Source: a virus. Taken from it: a stretch of 32,582 nt of DNA. Location of the stretch: positions 1 through 32,582 of IMG/VR virus record IMGVR_UViG_3300042356_000664; one strand, given 5' to 3'. Within the stretch, counting starts at the first letter, position 1. Every line of letters starts with the position of its first letter. A model generated the notes under the pieces. It saw only the letters and a list, made by a program, of their open reading frames with translations. It did not search any database and had not been told where the DNA came from. The position numbers and the translations under genes were made by a program. Shown here piece by piece: positions 1 to 8,294 of this stretch.

Positions 1-114
1 AACATTCGCATACACATTCTTGACAGGCTGCCAAGTACCAGAAACATTTGCGTAAGGGCGATCTAAACTAGCTAACTCCTGCCAACCTGATCCGTCTTTA
101 ACATAAGTAGCCAT
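1..114 (-). CDS. Tail-associated protein, N-terminal 38 residues only
   Basis: The reading frame starts with an ATG at 114, two bases after the TAA of the upstream fibre gene, and runs off the left edge of the window. The visible residues begin MATYVKDGSGWQELASLDRP and continue with a Gly-x-Trp-x-x-Val segment of the kind repeated in phage tail tip and fibre proteins. It is the next gene of the tail operon, and the 2-bp gap suggests translational coupling to the fibre gene. Function beyond a tail role cannot be read from the fragment. Confidence 0.7.
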   Translation of the reverse strand, partial: MATYVKDGSGWQELASLDRPYANVSGTWQPVKNVYANV

Positions 115-116
115 AA

Positions 117-887
117 TTAATACTTCAACCAGATATCTCCGGAACTCCCACCGCTGGGGGCAGAAGTCGAAATAGTAATAGTGTTATTAGAACTGTCACC
201 AGTAATAAAAACGCCTGCAACTTTTGACGGTGCGATAGCAGCCGAAGCGTTAATGTCTGCATCAACGATAGTCCCGTCAGCGATCTTCGCTGAAGTAACA
301 GAACTGTCAGCAATCGCAGCAGTATCAACAGCGTTGTCGGCCAACTCTGAAGAACCAACAGCATTAGCCGCAATCTTCGCAGCAGTAATAGCATCATCAG
401 CGATACCAGCAGTAGCGACCTGACCCCACTCAGGAGCAGTCGCACCACTATTCACCTTCAACACCTGAGCCGCAGTACCAATACCGACACGAGCGAACGT
501 AGAAGCACCATGAATAAGAATGTCACCCTGCGTCGTTAACGTCGAAGCAAGTTCGTTAGCCTCATCAGCATCAGTAGCAGTAAACACAGGATAAACAGTT
601 GATCCGGAAGCATGCAAGAACGCTGCCGTACCATCCATGCCACGATTAGCAGCAACAGAAGGAGTCGCATAAATATTGATCGTCGTATCAGTAGCACCAG
701 CACGAGTAACCAAAATCTTTTCTTCGTTAGAAGTACCAGGCTCAACCACCACAAAAAACGGTGGCGTACCGTAAGGCCAACCCGTATAAGCAGCAATAGT
801 AAACGTTGTCGCTCCCGATGCTGCGATACTTGTACCTGTGGTGGTACTTGCTGCACCACCCTTATATGATCTGCGTGTCTTTGCCAT
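117..887 (-). CDS. Tail fibre / stalk protein
   Basis: A 256-residue low-complexity fibre-type protein. Residues 1-110 form a Thr/Ala/Gly-rich N-terminal region. Residues about 115-215 contain stalk repeats of the type ITAAKIAANAV, SSELADNAVDTAAIADSSV and TSAKIADGTIVDADI, typical of trimeric phage fibre shafts. The C-terminus ends GGSSGDIWLKY, a short motif often seen at the end of such fibres. An AAGGA ribosome site lies 5 bases before the ATG at 887. It lies between a large beta-rich tail protein and another tail gene, so a role in the adsorption apparatus is likely. The exact partner or receptor cannot be told from sequence. Confidence 0.75.
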   Translation of the reverse strand: MAKTRRSYKGGAASTTTGTSIAASGATTFTIAAYTGWPYGTPPFFVVVEPGTSNEEKILVTRAGATDTTINIYATPSVAANRGMDGTAAFLHASGSTVYPVFTATDADEANELASTLTTQGDILIHGASTFARVGIGTAAQVLKVNSGATAPEWGQVATAGIADDAITAAKIAANAVGSSELADNAVDTAAIADSSVTSAKIADGTIVDADINASAAIAPSKVAGVFITGDSSNNTITISTSAPSGGSSGDIWLKY

Positions 888-895
888 GATAATCC

Positions 896-2740
896 TTATG
901 CTGTAAGTGAACGTAAAGTAACAACTGCTGTACCATCAAAAATCCAGTTTTTGAGATGAGAGTCAACTGGTATCCATTCGACGTTTTCAACAATAACTTT
1001 GAATGTTTCTTCGCCTTCCTGGTATGTAGTAATACGAGTATCGGCAATAAGATTGCGTAAGAACGCTAACTCATTGTTGACATCGTAATAATATTCTCTG
1101 TTTGCACGATTAAGTTTTTGGTGTAACAAAATGGGGACAGAGAACAGTTCTGATCGTTTAGGTGCAGGGAACGCACGAACTTGCCAACGAGTCAATGTCG
1201 GCCCAACAGTTGAGTCAGTAGCACTACGAGTAAAAGTAATTTTGAAAGCTGCTTCACCGAATGATGTGTCTGAACCGTCAAGAGTTTTCTCTGTCACACC
1301 AGGAGTATCAAAGGTTGCTAAAGATTCGTAGCCACCGTTGTCAAGGTTCAAAGCGAACGTGAGTGACCCTGTTAGCGGTAGGGTACGGAAGTCTACGAAG
1401 GTAGCGAACTTGGGGTCGGGGATTCCCCAACGCCATGAACCTGTTTCTATATATCCTGTTGACGCAAGATTGGTGGCATGTTCACGATACAACCCTTGCC
1501 CTGATACAGAGAACACACGGTATTCACCCCAGTTAACTACTGCGTTTACTGCACCTTGGACATCAGCCATAAGATCAGAAGCATAAGCAGGTTCGTTAAC
1601 ACTATTGAACTGCGATAAATCAATGCGCCCTAAACCTGTAGATGTCGCATCAAAGTTTGTCCACCCGTACCATACGAAACGACCGTCACCGACCGCACAT
1701 TTGACACTGCTTGTCGTTTCCAAAAGAGGCCCGACTATCAAATCTGCCTCACTGTCAGCAGTAGCCAAACGGATACCTTTATTTGTTCCGATACAAACAT
1801 TACCTAAATATCCGGTCAACGAAGAAAGAGTTTCACCTAACGGGAGTTCAGCAGCAACAACAGGAACGTTTAGTGTGCCATCGGCTTTAACAGTTATCTT
1901 GTAAACAATTGCGGTTAAACCTGCATTACCACCTACATAGATAGCGTTTTGTCCAGCACAAGAATCAACAAAATCAAATGATGTGTTGGGATGCTCATAG
2001 AACGGGGTATGTGATCCACCCGAACCGGTAGGTAAATGGATGTGATTGTCATGCAAAGCTATGATTCGGCTTTTCGCATACTTCAACGAGTTGTAGGTAT
2101 ATGCGGTTGAACCTGATGTCGGATAATATTGGGCGACAGAAGCCCCACCCGCAGTAGAAGAATAAATAGCGTTGTTGTTGTACGAAACAAAAACTTTTGT
2201 ACCGTCAGTTGTTAACGCTTCAATCGCTGCCGTTGGCGCACCAGTAGTGACGCTAGTCCAACTAGACAAGTTGGTCGTATATTTTAATGTGTTACCGTCA
2301 CCGACATACAAATAACTACCGACGACAACCATAGGTAAATTAGTGTTTGCAGAATCTAAAATTTCTGAAGTTGTCTTTAACATTGACAACTGGCCTTTAG
2401 TCCACGGATCAATATTCTTAGACGAATAAAACCTAGTGTCAACACCCTCAGCGGTATCGCCGTACTTTTGTGCAGAACCCTTATGCCACGAGACTTGTCC
2501 ACGCCGCCACAAACCTTGCGGGTTAATTGCACCCTCACCAGGAATATTGGAATCGTCAGCAGAGTCACGCAATCGTTGTTCAAATGCACGACCGAAACGA
2601 CCAGATTTCAAATCCAACATGTACGGTCGACCAGCGATAGCGACAGGGAAAATGTCTGGTACTAAACCTGAAATACCTGTACCTGTATAGAACGCAGGCC
2701 CACCCACATATGGGGTAGTAAATCTAGTTAGCGTAGCCAT
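896..2740 (-). CDS. Large beta-rich tail protein (nozzle/tubular-like candidate)
   Basis: This 614-residue protein is rich in beta-type and aromatic/Gly segments. The middle (about residues 150-420) has recurrent short blades such as GSYLYVGDGNTLKY, GTKVFVSYNNNAIYSS and AGQNAIYVGGNAGLTAIVY, which suggest a beta-propeller. The C-terminal 200 residues include TGSWRWGIPDP and a final EWIPVDSHLKNWIFDGTAVV segment. It follows the 293-aa protein by only 3 bases. The pair, adaptor-sized protein then large propeller-like protein, recalls the gatekeeper and nozzle genes of short-tailed phages. That parallel is inference from order and size, not from recognised homology. Start ATG at 2740 is preceded by a GGAAG site. 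Confidence 0.6.
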   Translation of the reverse strand: MATLTRFTTPYVGGPAFYTGTGISGLVPDIFPVAIAGRPYMLDLKSGRFGRAFEQRLRDSADDSNIPGEGAINPQGLWRRGQVSWHKGSAQKYGDTAEGVDTRFYSSKNIDPWTKGQLSMLKTTSEILDSANTNLPMVVVGSYLYVGDGNTLKYTTNLSSWTSVTTGAPTAAIEALTTDGTKVFVSYNNNAIYSSTAGGASVAQYYPTSGSTAYTYNSLKYAKSRIIALHDNHIHLPTGSGGSHTPFYEHPNTSFDFVDSCAGQNAIYVGGNAGLTAIVYKITVKADGTLNVPVVAAELPLGETLSSLTGYLGNVCIGTNKGIRLATADSEADLIVGPLLETTSSVKCAVGDGRFVWYGWTNFDATSTGLGRIDLSQFNSVNEPAYASDLMADVQGAVNAVVNWGEYRVFSVSGQGLYREHATNLASTGYIETGSWRWGIPDPKFATFVDFRTLPLTGSLTFALNLDNGGYESLATFDTPGVTEKTLDGSDTSFGEAAFKITFTRSATDSTVGPTLTRWQVRAFPAPKRSELFSVPILLHQKLNRANREYYYDVNNELAFLRNLIADTRITTYQEGEETFKVIVENVEWIPVDSHLKNWIFDGTAVVTLRSLTA

Positions 2741-2743
2741 CGG

Positions 2744-3625
2744 CTACTTCCTGAAACGCAGAGGATACTGGCGGGTAAGACGAGATGCTTCAGCAATAAT
2801 ACGATCTCGACGCAAACGCAACAAGTTGTTGATGCTATTTGTGACAGACCCAGCAGGTACTTCGTCAGCACGACGAGTGTCACCCTGAGATTCAGTGAAG
2901 TTACGTTTCACTTCACGACCAGCAACCATACGTATTTGGACACCCAACACGAGTAGGTCTTCTAACTCTGTGCCAACACCCGCTGTGTCAAGTACCGTTG
3001 CTTCAGTAGCGAGCGTACCGTAAGGAGCTTTGTAGATCACACGGACAGTACCGGAACGCACATAGGAGTCAAAAGCGAGAACAAACCCTGAAGCGAAGTC
3101 TGCGGTTGGCATGTCTCGTAGTAGTCGAACGTTACGCACTACAGGGTAGTCGTCGTTCAGGTAGCGGTATCGGACATCGTATAGGTCAATCATGCTGGTG
3201 ACACCCGTAAGGTTCACCATGCGATCCGATCCGTTGTACGACAGGTCTACTGTTTTGATTTGGAACAACCCGTTTAGCGGTGACGATAGATCAGACAGTT
3301 CAGCGTTCAATGCTGTCAACATTTGTCCACGAGGGAACCGAGGACTCACCGTAGCAATATCGCCTGCCGTATGAGCAGCAGCAACAGACCCGCCGTAACC
3401 TCGTTCAACAGTCACAGTTTTAGAAGTACTGTTTGCTTCCCAAACAAACATCATCTCTGAACCGATCTCAAAGACAGTGTTTTCACGAAGCGAACCCAAC
3501 GCATACGACATCGTGAGCGTGGTTGTGGAGGCATCACAAGAGACCGCAAGTTTGTTGCGTTCTTCTACGACACCTGCCAGCAGAAGCTGGTTGGCTCGAT
3601 CAAGGATCGTACCTGTTGTAGTCAC
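2744..3625 (-). CDS. Virion structural protein, possible head-tail adaptor
   Basis: This 293-residue protein has a beta-rich N-terminal half (residues 25-100, with FEIGSEMMFVWEANSTSKTV followed by ERGYGGS) and a C-terminal basic helical tail (LLRLRRDRIIAEASRLTRQY). It starts with GTG at 3625, overlapping the TGA of the 38-aa gene by four bases (GTGA). The position just before the propeller-like tail protein, and the mixed beta-plus-basic-helix build, fit an adaptor or tail-completion protein. I do not recognise the family, so the role is inferred from context. Confidence 0.55.
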   Translation of the reverse strand: MTTTGTILDRANQLLLAGVVEERNKLAVSCDASTTTLTMSYALGSLRENTVFEIGSEMMFVWEANSTSKTVTVERGYGGSVAAAHTAGDIATVSPRFPRGQMLTALNAELSDLSSPLNGLFQIKTVDLSYNGSDRMVNLTGVTSMIDLYDVRYRYLNDDYPVVRNVRLLRDMPTADFASGFVLAFDSYVRSGTVRVIYKAPYGTLATEATVLDTAGVGTELEDLLVLGVQIRMVAGREVKRNFTESQGDTRRADEVPAGSVTNSINNLLRLRRDRIIAEASRLTRQYPLRFRK

Positions 3626-3738
3626 TTCTTTTTAGCCTTCGGAACACAATTAGGGACAGGTTTACCTGACTTGCCTTTTTTCATACCAACCATCATGTAG
3701 TTATCCCAACAGGGTGTTGATTTCTTTTCGGCAGCCAT
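3622..3738 (-). CDS. Small conserved Lys-rich phage protein (38 aa)
   Basis: A 38-residue frame starting with ATG at 3738 and ending in a TGA that overlaps the GTG of the next gene. The sequence has CWDNYMMVGMKKGKSGKPVP followed by NCVPKAKKK. The W-D-x-Y-x-x-V-G-M-K-K ... V-P-N-C-V-P-K pattern recurs in tiny proteins of many aquatic phages; this is from memory of the pattern, not a search. Two cysteines and a basic tail suggest a small nucleic-acid- or metal-binding peptide, but no function is known to me. The GTGA coupling to the next gene supports that it is translated. Confidence 0.7.
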   Translation of the reverse strand: MAAEKKSTPCWDNYMMVGMKKGKSGKPVPNCVPKAKKK

Positions 3739-3761
3739 AGCCCCAAGTATACCCTATTCTG

Positions 3762-4880
3762 TCACACAAATTCGGTAACATTCCCCGACTCCACAAGAAC
3801 ATCAAAAGTAGACACCGGAACCCATTTCAGTTCCCCTTTCGGAATCCTGATCTTATGTGCCCCTATGTCAGCCTCAACCTTTTTTAATGCCCTGACACAC
3901 ACCAGGTTTTCGCCGGCAGGTTTCCACTTTTTTGTAGTCAACATGCCTGTAGGGGGATGGGCTGTCAACAGTTTGTCCACAGTGTTATCCCACGAAAACC
4001 CTAAAGTCCGTTTATGCCGAGCTTGCCGTTGAATGAAAGTAGGGCGACCCTTAGCGTAAGCATCTCGCATACTGTCAACCAGTTGGTCGTGGTTAGGGAC
4101 AAGCCAGTTGCCGATATCTTTGTACGTCTGCATGTGTGCTGTCTCAGGGGAAGCATCCAGGGCATAGTCGAACAGGTGGGAGAACATGAGGTGTCCTGTA
4201 GTAGCAGGGGCGATCACCCTGTTACCTAACGCCAACTGCTGTAACGGTATCAACCCGAACCCTTCGCCCCTGGAAGCAGACACGAAACAGTCAGCAGAAG
4301 CGTGTAAGTCTCGTTCTTCAGCAACCGACAAGTTATCCCTGACAATGGTCACATTAGGGCCGAGGTTGAACTCTTTAGGGTCATCAAACAGATAGGTGGG
4401 AAGTTTGACAATCAGTTCGCTGTCAGGCAAAGCAGCATCATGGAACGCCTGTACCACCTGCGGGATACCTTTGCGTAACCATCCTGAGCCACCGGTCATA
4501 AACCTGAACTTAGGGTTATCTTCTACTACTTGGGGTTTCCACACATCATGGTTGACACCTAACGGTACGACATGGACATCAGGGTGGATAGCGTCAAATA
4601 GTTCTTTGTTCCAGTCGCAGGGGACTAAGACTCGATCATATGCGGGGAGAAGGCGAGCGAAACGGGGAGGCAAAACATCTGTCTCCCACATAGTTAACAC
4701 TGCGGTTGACTGACCTTCCCACGACCCTTTAATCATGTCAGGAGTCATACCGTATACGACTGTTCCTGCGTTTTCAGTTTGGTCAATGCGATCTACAGCA
4801 ACATCCTGTATTTCTTGCATCATCCTGCCGTAGCCGACATGAGGGATGTTGACACCCTGGATGTCGTAAGGGTGTTTCAC
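3762..4880 (-). CDS. Glycosyltransferase, GT-B fold (GT4-like)
   Basis: A 372-residue protein with GT-B glycosyltransferase features. The N-terminal lobe has PHVGYGRMMQE (glycine-rich acceptor loop) and the LVPCDWNKELF and HVVPLGVNHDVW segments that precede the hinge. The C-terminal lobe has GSGWLRKGIPQVVQAF, LIVKLPTYLF and ADCFVSASRGEGFGLIPLQQ at residues 197-216. In the usual E-x7-E donor motif the first Glu is E206, but the second position is Q214. A further 70-residue C-terminal extension is rich in Val and Lys. The start at 4880 overlaps the TGA of the upstream gene (ATGA). Located in the tail-fibre operon, it may glycosylate virion proteins or modify host surface sugars; the sugar and target are unknown. 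Confidence 0.85.
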   Translation of the reverse strand: MKHPYDIQGVNIPHVGYGRMMQEIQDVAVDRIDQTENAGTVVYGMTPDMIKGSWEGQSTAVLTMWETDVLPPRFARLLPAYDRVLVPCDWNKELFDAIHPDVHVVPLGVNHDVWKPQVVEDNPKFRFMTGGSGWLRKGIPQVVQAFHDAALPDSELIVKLPTYLFDDPKEFNLGPNVTIVRDNLSVAEERDLHASADCFVSASRGEGFGLIPLQQLALGNRVIAPATTGHLMFSHLFDYALDASPETAHMQTYKDIGNWLVPNHDQLVDSMRDAYAKGRPTFIQRQARHKRTLGFSWDNTVDKLLTAHPPTGMLTTKKWKPAGENLVCVRALKKVEADIGAHKIRIPKGELKWVPVSTFDVLVESGNVTEFV

Positions 4881-5146
4881 ACGTGGCCTGATTCCACTTG
4901 GAACGCTGTCTCAGCCTTTTTCTCTACGTTGGCTGCACCATCAATTTTGTTGGGTTGTAGCCCGTCTGCCCGTAGGCGTTTGTAGGCGGCCATGTCTTTG
5001 TCCCATCGGGATTCTGTGGCGTTGATGCGGGCTGCGTCACTGCGACGGTTGGGGGTGCATGACGAGTCCATTGATACCGTTGAGATACGGCATGCGAAAC
5101 AGCCTTCGACATCAAGAGTGGGGTGGGTTTCTTGGTGTTTAATCAT
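4877..5146 (-). CDS. Small Cys-containing conserved actinophage protein
   Basis: An 89-residue protein beginning MIKHQETHPTLDVEGCFACR, with a C-x-x-C pair (C16, C19) and a helical C-terminal part (WDKDMAAYKRLRADGLQPNK). The H-P-T-x-D-V-x-G-C-F-x-C-x-I-S-T-V-S beginning and the R-L-R-x-D-G-L-Q-P-x-K-I-D-G end match a small protein I recall from many actinophage genomes, always without a known role. It ends in an ATGA overlap with the glycosyltransferase start, so the two are probably coupled. It may bind metal through the CxxC pair, but only two cysteines are close together. Confidence 0.65.
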   Translation of the reverse strand: MIKHQETHPTLDVEGCFACRISTVSMDSSCTPNRRSDAARINATESRWDKDMAAYKRLRADGLQPNKIDGAANVEKKAETAFQVESGHV

Positions 5147-5159
5147 AGTTTTATTATAG

Positions 5160-5447
5160 TCAGGTGATGTATGCGCTGTATCCTGCGGCGGTCAGGCTGG
5201 CAGCTTCAGCATCTGAAACTGTGTAGACATGTCCACCGAGGTAACTGATTTGGATTGTGTCAAAGTCAGCAGGATCGTTTTCGGTATATGAGTTGTCATC
5301 TAGTTTATAGACATTTCTGCCACGAGGCAACGACGCAAAATGGCGTAGCAGTCGAAACGCTACCCGCATGTTCTCTGTCGGTGGGGTGTCTAGATCAAAG
5401 TCGGTGAGGTTCAGATATGCGTCTGTGGGCGGGGTGAACGTAGGCAT
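5160..5447 (-). CDS. Small tail protein with GGH-Y C-terminal domain
   Basis: A 95-residue protein. The frame is open much further upstream, but the ATG at 5447 overlaps the TGA of the preceding gene by one base (TGATG) and the upstream part would merely be the shadow of that gene. The C-terminal half (SYLGGHVYTVSDAEAASLTA followed by AGY) matches the end of the upstream repeat protein (VYYGGHDYYVDQTEKDQLVA followed by AGY). Both also share an N-V-Y/F-x-L-x-x-x-x-Y-T-x-x-D-P segment just before it. The two genes are therefore paralogous in that domain. It is probably a fibre- or tip-associated protein. Confidence 0.7.
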   Translation of the reverse strand: MPTFTPPTDAYLNLTDFDLDTPPTENMRVAFRLLRHFASLPRGRNVYKLDDNSYTENDPADFDTIQISYLGGHVYTVSDAEAASLTAAGYSAYIT

Positions 5448-6262
5448 CAGGTGACAGTATACCCTGCTGCGACTAGCTGATCTTTTTCGGTTTGGTCTAC
5501 ATAGTAGTCGTGACCGCCGTAATACACTTTGTCTACGAGTGTGGGGTCTAACGGATCGGTGTTGGTGTATGCACCGGTGTTGAGTCGGAAGATGTTTCTT
5601 GCTCGATATCCCTGGTTGGCTTTGGCGAATAGTCGGTGTGCGGGTTCGGAGTTGCGGTAGTTGTCCCACGGGAATCTGTCTTCGACTGGTGTGCGGAAGA
5701 TGAGTGATTTAGTCCAGGTGGCGGTTTGTGTTCCTGCCCCTGATCCTGTGGCGGTACGGACTGGTACACGGATACGGGATGCGGTTTCTGTTCCTAATCC
5801 TGAGCCTGTTCCGTTTCTAGGTGCGATGTGTAAACCGACAGCGGTGTCGCTGGTTGTTGATCCTCCTGCACCGTAAGCGGTACGCAAATTCTTGTGGAGG
5901 ATACTGTTAAGCGATGTGCCTACACCTGACCCTGTTGCAGTTCGTGGTGCTATGTGTAGTCCGGTGGAGTCGAATCCTCCTACACCTGAGCCTGTAGCGG
6001 CACGTACTGGTACACGGATGCGAGTGGCTGACTCTGTGCCTGTTCCTGAACCTGTAGCGGTACGGACTGGGTTGATGTTCGAGTCGGCAGTTTCTGTTCC
6101 CGTACCTGAACCTGTAGCGATTCTTGCTCGTGTGCTGGCCGATGTAGCGGTTTCTGTGCCTGTACCTGAACCTGTGGCGGTTTGGGTGAATGTGACTACA
6201 CCGTTGTAGGTGAGGTTGCTGGCGTTGTAGAGGAATAGTGGGTCGTTATATAGGCGAGCCAT
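5447..6262 (-). CDS. Repeat-containing tail fibre protein with GGH-Y domain
   Basis: A 271-residue protein. An ATG at 6280 is in frame, but the ATG at 6262 forms a TAATG with the upstream stop and is preferred. Residues about 25-185 are seven or more imperfect repeats of the type TATGSGTGTETA, spaced by VPVR, HIAPR or STRARI segments. The remaining about 80 residues form a compact domain ending VYYGGHDYYVDQTEKDQLVA, shared with the next gene. Such Thr/Gly/Ser repeats suggest an extended fibrous shaft carrying a small C-terminal head. It is expected on the tail tip or fibre. The DNA repeats make it a candidate for repeat-number variation. Confidence 0.75.
   Translation of the reverse strand: MARLYNDPLFLYNASNLTYNGVVTFTQTATGSGTGTETATSASTRARIATGSGTGTETADSNINPVRTATGSGTGTESATRIRVPVRAATGSGVGGFDSTGLHIAPRTATGSGVGTSLNSILHKNLRTAYGAGGSTTSDTAVGLHIAPRNGTGSGLGTETASRIRVPVRTATGSGAGTQTATWTKSLIFRTPVEDRFPWDNYRNSEPAHRLFAKANQGYRARNIFRLNTGAYTNTDPLDPTLVDKVYYGGHDYYVDQTEKDQLVAAGYTVT
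5700..6185 (-). repeat. In-frame minisatellite-like repeats in the fibre gene
   Basis: On the plus strand, copies of a CCTGAACCTGTAGCGG-type segment recur from about 5735 to 6180 (for example near 5980, 6048, 6108 and 6168), often preceded by TCTGTGCCTGTT-like bases. They encode the repeated A-T-G-S-G-T-G-T-E-T-A motif. Spacing between copies is irregular (about 60 to 84 bases), always a whole number of codons. Confidence 0.7.
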
Positions 6263-6432
6263 TAGCTCTCCGGTGACCATTCTTCGGGGGTGTTACCTTC
6301 AGCGAGCCATGCTAAATATTCTTGCCAAACAAGGTTCTCGTCATACTGTGTTATTTGTGCGCCATCTTTAAGCATTACGATTGTAAACGGTTGACCATCT
6401 AAACCGATTGTTTGTTGAGTAAAGTATTTCAT
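6262..6432 (-). CDS. Small tail-associated protein (56 aa)
   Basis: A 56-residue protein starting MKYFTQQTIGLDGQPFTIVM. An ATG at 6456 is in frame, but ATG 6432 overlaps the TAA of the large fibre gene (TAATG), and this coupling decides the start. The C-terminus has VWQEYLAWLAEGNTPEEWSP; the Y-x-x-Y/W-L-A-W-x-A-E-G-N-x-P-x-x motif is common in small phage proteins adjacent to fibre genes, some annotated as fibre assembly factors. Its own stop forms a TAATG with the next gene. A chaperone-like or structural role at the fibre is plausible but unproven. Confidence 0.7.
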   Translation of the reverse strand: MKYFTQQTIGLDGQPFTIVMLKDGAQITQYDENLVWQEYLAWLAEGNTPEEWSPES

Positions 6433-7847
6433 TATAGTTCCGCCGATGCTATCCAATGACCATATATACCGCCACCTACATAAGAGCCACCAGCAAGGCT
6501 TAAATAGGGTGTAAAACTTGTTTCTGAAGCATAAGCAGTAGTCGGTGTACCGCTACCACCACCGCTAGTGTTAAAATAATCCCATCCCACCCCGCCAGTA
6601 CTATTTCGGTAGTAAGTAATTGTTGTTGGGGCAACTCGCATCGGCACTCGTAATTGGATAGTGCCAAGCATGATAGCAAACACATTGCTAGTCCCATAGA
6701 AAGAATAATGTCCTGTGTCAGTTACAGTTGCAGGAGCAGTATTAGTGGCATAACTTTTTTGGTAGTATCGTTGACACAACGCTAGTTCAGTTTGCATAGG
6801 TCGCTGCTCTAATGGTGTAGCAACACTACCTTCTTCCAACTGGACTCCAGTAATCTCAAAATATTCGTTAGCACCAGCAGTACCAGTAGGAGTGTAACCA
6901 AAAAGCGGACTTAATTCTTTTGAAGTTGTAGGTATAGTGCCCGTAATCGAATATCTTACCCACGATGAAGTCAATGTAAAAGTAGTTGAGAACGCTACAG
7001 CGGAACCTGTGTAACCTGACACAAAAAGATTTTGGTCTGTTCCTGTACCGTAATACAATGTTGCTTGAAACGCTCCCGCACCTGAAGGAAAGTTTGCGCC
7101 TTTACGAGCATAGAAAGAAAGAGTTGCAGTTTTCCCTGAAACTTTAATTGACTCCTGTGTTTCCATTGGTTGAGTAAAAAACATGAAGTTTGTTGCTGTT
7201 GCACCACTATTGCGTTGAACTCTTGCACAATATTGAACATTAGGTAAAACACTTGTATCTGATGTTGGCTGACGACTAATGGTTGCACCATTGTAAGATT
7301 GGTGATACCAGAGGTCAGCGGTATAACCCTGAGTGCTAATCGCTACTGATGTGCCTCGTTGCCAAACACCAAAATTGCCGTTAATAACTTTGTTACGGAA
7401 ACCCTGATATGGACTATGGTAATCCGTACCCTGAAGGAACTGTGTAGCCTCAACTGTACCGTTAACATCTAAAGTATATGCGGGACTAGCATTAGCAATA
7501 CCAACACGATTATTAGTTGAATCAACTTTTAGAGTATTAGTATCAACTGTCACATCACCAGTAACAGTCAATGACCCCAAAGCACCAACACTAGTAATAC
7601 CAGCATATGAACCACTCATACGACCAGCAGGAACAGTACCACTAGTAAGATTAGAAGCATTAATGTTAGTAATCTTATAATCCAACGATGAAGTCACCGC
7701 CGAACCATTAACACCAACCTTCGCCTCCAACGCCTCAATCGCATCATTAGCATCAGCATGCTGACCAGCATGATCCGGCGACGCAAGCGTATTACCCGAA
7801 GTCGGATTAGTTAAAGCATCAAGCCCAGTAGGAAACGAAGTAGCCAA
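6432..7847 (-). CDS. Tail fibre / receptor-binding protein
   Basis: A 471-residue fibre. Residues 1-45 (FPTGLDALTNPTSGNTLASP, DHAGQHADANDAIEALEAKV) are the usual start of phage fibres, with a short coiled coil. Residues about 85-130 form an LTVTGDVTV ... NRVGI ... LDVNG stalk. From about residue 148 a C-terminal receptor-binding region begins with GFRNKVINGNFGVWQRGTS, a jelly-roll type module found at the tips of many aquatic phage fibres. It runs through FEITGVQLEEGSVATPLEQR and ends in a Gly-rich segment. The start codon is TTG at 7847, six bases after the previous stop, as no ATG lies near. It is the best candidate in the window for host recognition. Confidence 0.8.
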   Translation of the reverse strand: MATSFPTGLDALTNPTSGNTLASPDHAGQHADANDAIEALEAKVGVNGSAVTSSLDYKITNINASNLTSGTVPAGRMSGSYAGITSVGALGSLTVTGDVTVDTNTLKVDSTNNRVGIANASPAYTLDVNGTVEATQFLQGTDYHSPYQGFRNKVINGNFGVWQRGTSVAISTQGYTADLWYHQSYNGATISRQPTSDTSVLPNVQYCARVQRNSGATATNFMFFTQPMETQESIKVSGKTATLSFYARKGANFPSGAGAFQATLYYGTGTDQNLFVSGYTGSAVAFSTTFTLTSSWVRYSITGTIPTTSKELSPLFGYTPTGTAGANEYFEITGVQLEEGSVATPLEQRPMQTELALCQRYYQKSYATNTAPATVTDTGHYSFYGTSNVFAIMLGTIQLRVPMRVAPTTITYYRNSTGGVGWDYFNTSGGGSGTPTTAYASETSFTPYLSLAGGSYVGGGIYGHWIASAEL

Positions 7848-7853
7848 CTACAA

Positions 7854-8216
7854 TCAGTCCAACGACAATGTAAGGCTAGTGATCTGGAACGTATCCCCAG
7901 CAGTCACAGCAGCAGACGAAGCCAAAGCACCACTCCACAAACAATTACCACTAGTCGAAGCATCCCACAACGACCAATGCGAATAAGTCTCAGTCGTAGA
8001 CACATTAGTCCACTCAACCGTCGCACTAGAAACCATCGAACCACCCGACGCAGCACTAAACGAAACCGACTTACGAGTCGCCTCAACCGCAGCATTAGAA
8101 GTCCCATCCTCACCAGGATCACCCAAATGCAACTTCAAATACGGCGTAGCCACAGCAAACGAAGTGTTACGCAACGTATTAAGAAACGCTAACTCACCAT
8201 AATTAGAAATACTCAT
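7854..8216 (-). CDS. Small virion/tail-fibre-type protein (LHxGDPGxxGT family)
   Basis: A 120-residue protein. An in-frame TTG precedes it, but the ATG at 8216 has an AGGAG site at a 6-base spacing and is preferred. The diagnostic part is YLKLHLGDPGEDGTSNAAVE, then VEWTNVSTTETYSHWSLWDA and CLWSGAL. This L-H-x-G-D-P-G-x-x-G-T ... H-W/G-L-x-D-A ... G-x-L pattern is shared by small structural proteins of actinophages and other phages (Gp80-like, from memory). It is the first gene after the capsid terminator and probably belongs to the tail-fibre complex. Confidence 0.75.
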   Translation of the reverse strand: MSISNYGELAFLNTLRNTSFAVATPYLKLHLGDPGEDGTSNAAVEATRKSVSFSAASGGSMVSSATVEWTNVSTTETYSHWSLWDASTSGNCLWSGALASSAAVTAGDTFQITSLTLSLD

Positions 8217-8228
8217 CAAACACTCCTA

Positions 8229-8276
8229 CAAAAAGAAAAACTGGGTGGCACGACACCATTGTATCGCACCACCCAG
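8229..8276 (-). terminator. Intrinsic terminator after the capsid gene
   Basis: On the minus strand, CTGGGTGG ... CCACCCAG (8241-8248 with 8269-8276) form an 8-bp stem. A short inner CGA/TCG helix is also possible. The stem is followed directly by a T-rich run (TTTTTCTTTTTGT, 8228-8240). It lies between the capsid stop and the ribosome site of the next gene, so it can lower expression of the tail genes relative to capsid. Confidence 0.85.
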
Positions 8277-8294
8277 CCTTCACACCGGACAAAC

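Noticed and set aside
5160-5669. A 169-codon version of the small GGH-Y gene
   Set aside because: Its first 74 codons are the shadow of the upstream repeat gene; the ATG at 5447 in a TGATG overlap is the natural start.
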